From contig JAJGQC010000661.1 of the NCBI GenBank assembly GCA_021014325.1, positions 186,001 through 250,000 of the forward strand: DNA of 64,000 nt. The letters run 5' to 3'. This document shows positions 57,412 to 64,000 of the stretch, piece after piece. The stretch comes from Plazaster borealis. Taxonomy: Eukaryota > Echinodermata > Asteroidea > Forcipulatida > Labidiasteridae. Under the pieces are notes generated by a model. The model was not told where the DNA came from. It was given only the letters and a program-made list of their open reading frames with translations, and ran no database searches. Numbering within the stretch: position 1 is the first letter of the stretch; the number at the start of each line of letters is the position of its first letter. Position numbers and translations under genes: made by a program.

Positions 57412-57534
57412 TATGTTCCGACACCCCTATGTTCCAACAATGCTGGTATATTTTCCTATTCCTAACCCTAACCCTAACCCTAACCCTATGTAAATCATGA
57501 GGGGGTTGTCAGAACATAGGGGTGTCGGAATATA
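57412..57534. repeat. Hairpin enclosing telomere-type repeats
   Basis: TATGTTCCGACACCCCTATG and its inverse CATAGGGGTGTCGGAATATA flank a loop with four to five CCCTAA units (57461-57489). It occurs again at about 59122-59244 in the second copy. Confidence 0.75.
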
Positions 57535-57548
57535 GAGCAGTCCCCCTT

Positions 57549-57880
57549 TAAAGGCACTGTACACGTTTGGTAATTACTCAAAATATATATTAGCATAAAA
57601 ACTTACTTGGTAACGAGCAACGGAGAGCTGTTGATAGTATAAAACATTGAGAAACGACTCCCTCTGAAGTAACGTAGTTTTTGAGAAAGAGGTAATTTCT
57701 CACTAAAATAATAAAAACTTCTTGCAAGAAGTTTTTATTCCTAACTGAAAGCACACTGTTTTGTACCACAAGGGTGTATTTCCTTTCATCATTTTCTTGC
57801 AACTTCGATGACCAATTGAGCCCAAATTTTCACAGGCTTGTTATTTTATGCACATGTTGGGATTCACCAAGTGAGATCTT
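57549..57880. mobile_element. TTAA MITE (ACACGTTTGG family), right-truncated
   Basis: Starts TTTAAAGGCACTGTACACGT. The body has the inner hairpin AAAAACTTCTTGCAAGAAGTT. The right terminal inverted repeat is missing after CACCAAGTGAGA. It is duplicated at 59259-59590. Confidence 0.8.
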
Positions 57881-57990
57881 GTCCTGGCAGATAAAGGGTT
57901 TACAGTGGGTGACTTGATTAATAAACAGGGTGCATTTTTAAACATTCCTCCTTTTCTTAACAATAAGTCTGGGTAGTTTACAGTTCCTCA

Positions 57991-59702
57991 AGGACAAAAT
58001 TAATGCATGAATTATATACGATACGGAAGTCTGAAAAATAAAAATAAAAACAAAAACTTTAACGAAAACAAAGGGCTGTTCTGCTGCGCTGCGCTGCGAA
58101 ACAGCTAATTACTATTTAATGAGTAAGATTTGCATGTTTGGCCCAATCTTTGAAAAAGGCCACTTTTACAATTTGCGCTGTGTGCCATTTTTTTTTACAG
58201 TGCAAACTTTGTTTTCTTGCATGATTTTTAACTACAATCTACAATTTCATTGACCTCTGCTGTCAGCAAGCTGATGTTCGTGAAATTCAACCTGATTTTG
58301 TTTGTGCTCACCCTACAACTAATTCAAAATATAATTAAATGTATTAAAATCTAAAATCTCTTTCATATTCGCCTCCCCCCCCCAAAAAAAAATCCTGGTT
58401 ACGGATGCTTATACGATGTTAAAAAGGCGTCTCTTGCACATAAATAGTGCCTTTTGGGAGTTGGAATATTTTTGAAAATGAAGGCCCAATTCAACCAGAC
58501 GCCTTTTTTTAACATCAGGGAATTGTTGACATCGGGGGGTTGGGGAATCGCCAATCTATTTCACAATGACCTCCGCCACCCATTCACAACGGTCCCATTC
58601 TCGAGGTAGCGGAGGTCATTGGCCTTTCCGGTTCACACAGTTTTAAATAAGACGAGACGCCTTTTCAACATCGTATAAGCATCCATAACTAAGAGATTGT
58701 TTGTGTGTGTGTTTTAGTGTGTCCTAGGGAAATTAACTATAGGGCCTTATATTGCACAGTTTTAGAAATCATTGTAAGTTTCAGAGAAGACCAACTTTTT
58801 TATTTCAGATAAATTCTCTTAGAAGTATAAATAAATACATGAACATTGATAGGAAATTTATAGATTGACCTTGAATACAATGTTTCCAGTTGAACCAATA
58901 ATTAATTTGATCTACAAAGTAGACCCCAATCAATAAATATTAATTATACCAGTCCATACATGTTTTTACTATATCTATATAAATACAAATTATCTAAAAT
59001 AATTATATGTGTACAAATTTCTTATGAGAAGTACCTTCCAGACTCCATGTGTAATAGTGAAGCTTCTTTGTTGCATTAACCATTCTGAACATTATGGTGA
59101 ACATTGTTTCAAAGCATACTTTATGTTCCGACACCCCTATGTTCCAACAATGCTGGTATATTTTCCTATTCCTAACCCTAACCCTAACCCTAACCCTATG
59201 TAAATCATGAGGGGGTTGTCAGAACATAGGGGTGTCGGAATATAGAGCAGTCCCCCTTTAAAGGCACTGTACACGTTTGGTAATTACTCAAAATATATAT
59301 TAGCATAAAAACTTACTTGGTAACGAGCAACGGAGAGCTGTTGATAGTATAAAACATTGAGAAACGACTCCCTCTGAAGTAACGTAGTTTTTGAGAAAGA
59401 GGTAATTTCTCACTAAAATAATAAAAACTTCTTGCAAGAAGTTTTTATTCCTAACTGAAAGCACACTGTTTTGTACCACAAGGGTGTATTTCCTTTCATC
59501 ATTTTCTTGCAACTTCGATGACCAATTGAGCCCAAATTTTCACAGGCTTGTTATTTTATGCACATGTTGGGATTCACCAAGTGAGATCTTGTCCTGGCAG
59601 ATAAAGGGTTTACAGTGGGTGACTTGATTAATAAACAGGGTGCATTTTTAAACATTCCTCCTTTTCTTAACAATAAGTCTGGGTAGTTTACAGTTCCTCA
59701 AG
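57991..59702. repeat. 1.7-kb tandem duplication, copy 2
   Basis: Almost identical to 56289-57990. The visible differences are mostly homopolymer lengths (C-run near 58376, T-runs near 58190 and 58505, G-run near 58535). This suggests a very recent duplication or two alleles joined in assembly. Confidence 0.95.
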
Positions 59703-60082
59703 TTCATGAGACACATAATATTGCAGAAGTACGTATTCATAGGCAGAGTAAAGCAATTTCACATTTTGGATCCCAATATTCCCCTGTCTCTGAAGAGCTC
59801 AATTAATTCCATTTTCAAACTTTGTTGTTATCTGTCTAATTTGTCAGATCCTCTTGTTCATTAAATCCATATATCCCCTTAGGTAGCTTAACTGATCAAG
59901 ATACTAGTTGGTTTTGATGTTGTTGTTGCTGTTGAAATATATGAACGTTTTACACCCGAGTCTGTATTTGGTAAAAGTAAGGATTATTTGTGTCAAAAAC
60001 ATTACAATTTTTGCCTTCTCATATCCCCTTATAGGTAGCTTAACTGATCAAGATATTAGCTGAAAAACGTTTATTTTGCTGC

Positions 60083-60113
<31 letters not shown>

Positions 60114-60846
60114 GCTGTTGTTGTTGTTGTTGTTGTTGAAATATGAACAAACATAAGGACCTTTTACCACTGTGTTTTGAGCTTCAATTTATTAGAAACC
60201 CTATATTTTAACTAGATTTTAAGAAATTATTACCTCCTGGCATGGATTTGCAAAGAAATGGGTATGATTGTTCAAACAAAACCTTTTTTTAAACTGTTTT
60301 GAAACAAATTCATGAATTTGTACAAGTGAACTGTGATCAAACTAGCCACTGTGGTCACCAAAAGGGACATGTCTTATGAAAACAATATTTGATAGTCCTA
60401 TCACAAACTGCTGCTTAATAATTTAAAAGGTCACCGGTTGCAGGTGGCTACTTTTCATGGGTCCCCTTCATCAGTGGCCACATAATACAATCTTTACAAT
60501 AAATGCTTTATGTTCATCAGCAGGGAAGTGAGAATGTAACATCTATTGACTTCAGTATCAGTTTTACTATTTGGTGGAGGGATGCCACTTTATATTGGTA
60601 TGAAACATGAACAAGATGACGTTTGCTGAAACTAGAAGTACTATGACATTACAAATGGTTTGTAACTGAATGTAATAAAGGAACACATTTAGATTTGTGT
60701 CAACATGAATGGGTTCATTCACAGTAATTTCAAACAGTCATTCAAACTGAAGTAGTTAAATGTTCCTAATAATCTTACTGTACTTGTGATTTACTGGAGA
60801 TGAAGGAGATCAATAAATGTGACTATAATCCATTTAAACATTATTT
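59703..60846. other. No intact gene; internal repeats
   Basis: CATATCCCCTTA(TA)GGTAGCTTAACTGATCAAGATA occurs twice (about 59870 and 60020), each followed by TTG triplets; the second tract (60068-60138) is long. A 38-bp fragment of the YqaJ gene is at 59958-59995. Confidence 0.6.
59958..59995 (-). pseudogene. Tiny YqaJ-gene fragment
   Basis: The minus strand reads DTNNPYFYQIQT, almost identical at DNA level (about 36 of 38 positions) to codons DTNHPYFYQIQT of the YqaJ gene near 61040-61080. Only this short piece is conserved, so it is a micro-duplication or the last trace of a second gene copy. Confidence 0.6.
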
Positions 60847-61821
60847 TTATTGCTCAAATTTTTTAGATCTTGTACAGATTTCAGCAAGCAGCTCTGGAAG
60901 AACTATATTCTTGTGGGTAGATTTTTCCTTCTCTATTACAACTCCACAGAATTTGTCATCCTTATATTTTCTCTGGATAAATAAATCTTTCAATGTATAA
61001 ACAACAAAATCACAGTAGTTGGTACAGGTTAAAAACATGTGAGTCTGTATTTGGTAAAAGTAAGGATGATTTGTGTCTAAAAATAAACCATCATCACCAT
61101 CCTTCAGAAAACTGACTCTACTTGTAACATTTCCCTCTCTGATAGTGTATGGACATTTTATTTCTAAAACCCCCTTTCCACAACAACAACAATTGACTAT
61201 ACCATCTGGGCCCAATTTCATAAAGCTGTTTAGCAGAAAATTCTGCTAAGCAAATTTCTTTGCTAAGCAAGAAATGAGTGGGGTACCAGTCACATCAATG
61301 GTAACTGTACGGTATTTTGGCTGCTAACCTATTTTTCCTAAGCAAGAGTTTTCTGTGCTTAGCAAGTTTTTGTGCTTACATGCTTTATGAAATTGGGCCC
61401 AGGTGAGGCCCCCAAATATGCAAACTCTGGATGAATAAATAACCCTGACAAATTAACATTAAAAGACTGATGGCATTGTTTCTGTTTCCATACATACTTG
61501 CTGCACCTTCATGTGATTTACCCCACATTATTGGTTGAGTTCGAACTATTGGTTGGTCCTGTGGATAGCATATTGATTTCAGTAGAGAAATGGACGGATT
61601 GCTGAAACTTGTATTGACTGCCCTTTTCATATTGGATGCTGTGATACGCCCTGCCTTGAAGATTTGCCATGATGAATTATCTGATTGTCCCCTTGTTTGC
61701 TTCTCTATGTCATGTGCTTCTTCGTTGCTGATCGATATGGATGAAAACATGTCTTCCGATTTGAGCTTCGCTTCTTCATCGTCAAGAAAGCCATGGATAA
61801 GCTTGAGCTTACTGAGATCAC
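60847..61821 (-). pseudogene. SWIM-YqaJ gene, exon d with frameshift and MITE
   Basis: The acceptor TTATTTATTTTATTTAG starts the exon. It encodes the YqaJ domain in pieces: WQIFKAGRITASN to WGKSHEGAASMYG in one frame, then HQSFNVN and FIHPEFAYLGASP in another frame after a 1-nt loss near 61487. The MITE follows, then DGIV, GVLEIKCPY and the C-terminal PELLAEICTRS. The stop codon at 60847-60849 overlaps an AATAAA poly(A)-type signal. Confidence 0.8.
61207..61401. mobile_element. GGGCCC-type MITE inside the YqaJ exon
   Basis: A complete 195-bp copy with ends TGGGCCCAATTTCATAAAGC and GCTTTATGAAATTGGGCCCA. It sits within the Pro codon of the SPDG motif. In the gene's direction it contains CAT|GTAAGC and CTGCTAAACAG, which resemble splice donor and acceptor, but splicing there would leave 40 extra nt and not keep the frame. 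Confidence 0.85.
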
Positions 61822-62097
61822 CTAAATAAAATAAATAAAAACACATAAATACTGTAGCTTCATCCGTATAAATGCCGTGCTTACACTTGACTTATTTGGG
61901 GGTGAAGTAAAGAATTATCAAGTCCAATGAATAACAACATGCTAATTGCCCAAGCTGTGTTTACCATAACCAAATGAAAAAATCTAAATTCCCAAAGATC
62001 ACAGTATACAGGTTTAGTTTGAAGAAGGCCTGATACAGTGTCTTGAAGAGATTAACATGAGTTACCAATAAAACCAATACAGAGTAATTTAACATAC

Positions 62098-62304
62098 CGC
62101 ACTGGATGCTTGTAGATATTTCTACTTCATTGTCTGCATTTTGGGGCTGATTGGAGAGACCCCACGCCTGACCCAAACCACTGTCCGGAAAGACATCCAT
62201 TAGACTTTGAACTTTCGCCCTCAGATCTTCCTCCGACCACTCGAACCTGTCAGTTGAATGCCTCGGATAAAATTTCAAGTTTTCAACTTTTTCAGCATTG
62301 TCCA
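62098..62304 (-). CDS. SWIM-YqaJ gene, exon c
   Basis: The acceptor is TTTATTAACAG and the donor TGCG|GTATGT. It encodes a linker, NLKFYPRHSTDRF and FPDSGLGQAW, between SWIM and YqaJ. Reading phase fits both neighbours. Confidence 0.8.
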
Positions 62305-62681
62305 CTGTTAATAAATTATATTTAAATGCAAGGTGTTAAATTCTTTTATTTTCAGGGATTGGTAATTTTAAACTTTGATCTGAATTTAGATGTTTGAAAA
62401 AATAGCTGATAAACTCATTTAAAAAATCTTATTTGGATCCTAGTTTCAGACCTTTTTGTCAGCAATGACCCGCATCTCTACATTTTAGTTAAACAGACTT
62501 CATGACTCACATATCCCATCTTGTTTTTGATACCATTTTGCAGTATTTGGCTCTAAATTCTTTTGCTTAAAAAAAGGTATGGTAGGTTTTTTAATGTATC
62601 ATCTTGGATACCTAATAATTAACAGTAAATAGTGAACAAATGTAAGCACCCCAGTTGTCTCAATTAAAAAAATTTGTTCAC

Positions 62682-62860
62682 CTGAAGAGTACTTTGACTT
62701 TGAAACCTTGATGTTTTCCAATGGCTGCATTTCCAGAGTTTTTTGCCTTGGAACATTCCATTTAGACTTTGTTGAGGTTCTTGAGGGAAAGCAACCTCGC
62801 CTTTTTACATCTTCTAAACAGAAAAGCACTGCACCGACATGGCTGCATTTGGACGCAAGC
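62682..62860 (-). CDS. SWIM-YqaJ gene, exon b
   Basis: The acceptor TTTTACTCTTTCTTGTAG precedes the exon and the donor is TCTTCAG|GTGAAC. It encodes LASKCSHVGAVLFCLEDVKR, completing the SWIM finger with CSH, then KWNVPRQKTLE, which matches the basic linker seen after SWIM in this family. Confidence 0.8.
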
Positions 62861-63321
62861 CTACAAGAAAGAGTAAAATAGATGAATTTTTTTTAGGATG
62901 CGTGCAAGTATTATAATTATCAAATGCTTGCTGTGATCCCATTCTGATGCTAGCATGGTGGACAGAACCGTTTTGCCCAGACTACAGGGGATGCAGTGCT
63001 ACACAAGAATCGGAATTGGATTACCGATTAAAAAAATCTGAAGTTAGCTAAATAGAGTCTACGAGTCAAACAAGATTTACATCTCTTATACCCTTATATT
63101 TCAATTAATGGTCAAACAAACATAAAGACATCCAGTTTCCAGCATAGGCTACCCCTTTTCTTCTTTATAATCAACCCCCCCACCCCCCAAAAAACAAAAA
63201 ATAAACAAACCAAACAAACAACCAACAAACTTTAACAAAATATATTACAAAAACCAACACCCTAACAAACAAACCATGGAAAATTATTTCAGTATTAATG
63301 TAGAGTTAAACAAATATTCAC
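62861..63321 (-). other. First recognised intron of the SWIM-YqaJ gene
   Basis: Contains a C-run and A-rich patch (63175-63240, CAAACAAACAA). No nested gene seen. Confidence 0.6.
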
Positions 63322-63467
63322 CCCACTGGACATTGGCAAGTGCTACTGATGATTGTTGAGCTTTCTGTCATCTTCACCATGACCTCATATTCTTTTCCCC
63401 ATAGACTGTGCAAGTCTCGCGCATATTTGAACTTCCGGGACCATTGTGGTCCCAACCATATGGAGAT
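63322..63467 (-). CDS. SWIM-YqaJ gene, exon a (partial)
   Basis: Open from 63467 (stop just upstream) to the donor at 63321-63320 (CCAGTGGG|GTGAAT). It encodes LWGKEYEVMVKM and TCQCPVG, the first two SWIM cysteines. The true acceptor is unclear: AG dinucleotides near 63430 and 63410 lack good pyrimidine tracts. Earlier exons may lie outside the window. Confidence 0.6.
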
Positions 63468-64000
63468 TTACATGGGCAAGATTTTGTTTTGTCAATTATT
63501 TTAGTTTAACGTGGTTTATGACCATGAAAAATATATATGTTGTTGGGAATGTAAAATACTTAGTTATAAAAAATATGAAAGTAAAATCAATTCAACAATA
63601 TAACGAAGAAAACCCTAGAAATAAACTTGATCTCAGCTTCCGGTTACTGCCAAAAACTAAGAATTTTGTGCTCACCTCCGATCACAAAACTTATGTAAAT
63701 GCTTGTTTTGGATGCGCGATGATAATCGCCAGATGCTGTAATTGAAACGAGAAGCCTTTTCATTGCAGTATATGGTCGTTGAGGCGTCAGCGTCCTCTAT
63801 AAACTGCGTCAAGCGTTAATTTTACGCCCGTGTGACCTTCGCGAATCCTCATAGGGGTTTCTGAAAAGTTAAGATCAAATAAGTATCCTTGTCTCCAGAG
63901 TTTGAATTTTGTTTCAATAATAATTAACACATTATTGGTGTATTTATTACAAAAACTAAAACTGATTGTATAAAAATGTAATGAGTATTTTGTTGTTCAG
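63468..64000. other. No gene confirmed
   Basis: A 99-codon plus-strand frame at 63446-63745 has no recognisable motif and overlaps the SWIM exon at its start. The missing 5' exons of the minus-strand gene may lie here or beyond the window, but none could be identified. Confidence 0.4.

Larger units (their letters stand above)
56289..57990. repeat. 1.7-kb tandem duplication, copy 1
   Basis: Begins AGGACAAAATTAATGCATGA and ends GTTTACAGTTCCTCAAG. It is followed directly by a nearly identical copy. It includes a TIR MITE (56690-56980), a telomere-repeat hairpin (57412-57534) and a TTAA MITE. No gene. Confidence 0.95.
60847..63467 (-). pseudogene. SWIM zinc finger plus YqaJ-type nuclease gene, disrupted
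   Basis: Four minus-strand exons join in phase through consensus GT-AG sites: (63467)-63322, 62860-62682, 62304-62098 and 61821-60847. The product has a SWIM zinc finger (CQCPVGLASKCSH, CxCx8CxH) split by the first intron, a linker with KWNVPRQKTLE and FYPRH, then a YqaJ domain of the PD-(D/E)XK nuclease class: GRITASN near its start, SPDG, GVLEIKCPY (ExK) and YFYQIQTHM. YqaJ proteins resemble phage exonucleases; the SWIM fusion is a multi-copy family in marine invertebrates with unknown cellular role. Two lesions lie in the last exon: a 1-nt frameshift near 61487 and a MITE at 61207-61401 in the SPDG codons. The 5' end is unresolved. Confidence 0.85.

Overview
This is an intergenic, transposon-dominated stretch of an animal nuclear genome. 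There is no prokaryotic gene organisation. The support is spliced protein-coding exons with GT-AG introns, a non-LTR reverse transcriptase, tRNA-derived SINEs, many MITE families and kilobase-scale satellites. The repeat style (TTAA-flanked MITEs beginning AGGCACTGTACACG, MITEs ending GAAATTGGGCCC, an expanded SWIM plus YqaJ protein family) is most like a marine deuterostome, probably an echinoderm. The species call is inference from recalled repeat style and is not proven.

Layout. 0-4.9 kb: clustered GGGCCC-type MITEs, a TAGTCGC-rich inverted element, a tRNA-derived SINE fragment and a TTAA MITE. 4.9-5.8 kb: a dead LINE reverse transcriptase with YADD motif, split by a MITE at TTAA. 5.8-14.2 kb: a satellite array of alternating units of about 259 and 310 bp, carrying pieces of LINE coding sequence and broken by a 746-bp TIR transposon with 4-bp target duplication. 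14.6-15.15 kb: a LINE segment in three 173-bp tandem copies. 15.15-23.67 kb: 8.5 kb of CAAATC-type satellite, lying between sequences that are neighbours in the preceding array. 24.3-24.9 kb: a cluster of AGAGGGCGC motifs. 25.7-26.0 kb: a tRNA-Leu-derived SINE. 27.2-28.9 kb: three related exon-like modules on the minus strand. 29.3-33.9 kb: a large inverted-repeat element holding a hAT-like element, itself holding other MITEs. 36-40 kb: mostly unique sequence with a promoter-like CpG segment, long palindromes, a tRNA-like sequence and a TIR element. 40.8-41.7 kb: 52-bp minisatellite. 42.2-43.1 kb: an internally deleted mariner-like element. 43.7 kb: telomere-like minisatellite. 45.5 kb: another SINE. 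47.1-48.1 and 55.3-56.3 kb: a dispersed duplication. 48.7 kb: a 393-bp palindromic MITE. 49.45-52.35 kb: a foldback element. 56.3-59.7 kb: a 1.7-kb tandem duplication. 60.8-63.5 kb: the only confidently recognised protein gene, a spliced minus-strand SWIM zinc finger plus YqaJ-type nuclease gene, now broken by a frameshift and by a MITE inserted in the catalytic SPDG codons.

There is no multi-gene pathway here. The main story is nested element insertion and how satellites arise from transposon pieces. The most unusual items are the inactivated SWIM-YqaJ gene, a TIR family with internal TTTTCACGAA motifs and 4-bp target duplications, the satellite embedded in a LINE-derived unit, and a 15-bp motif (GGTAACTCGTGCTAC) repeated eight times on one strand between 49.4 and 54.3 kb. 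All calls come from reading the sequence by eye; no alignment was run.
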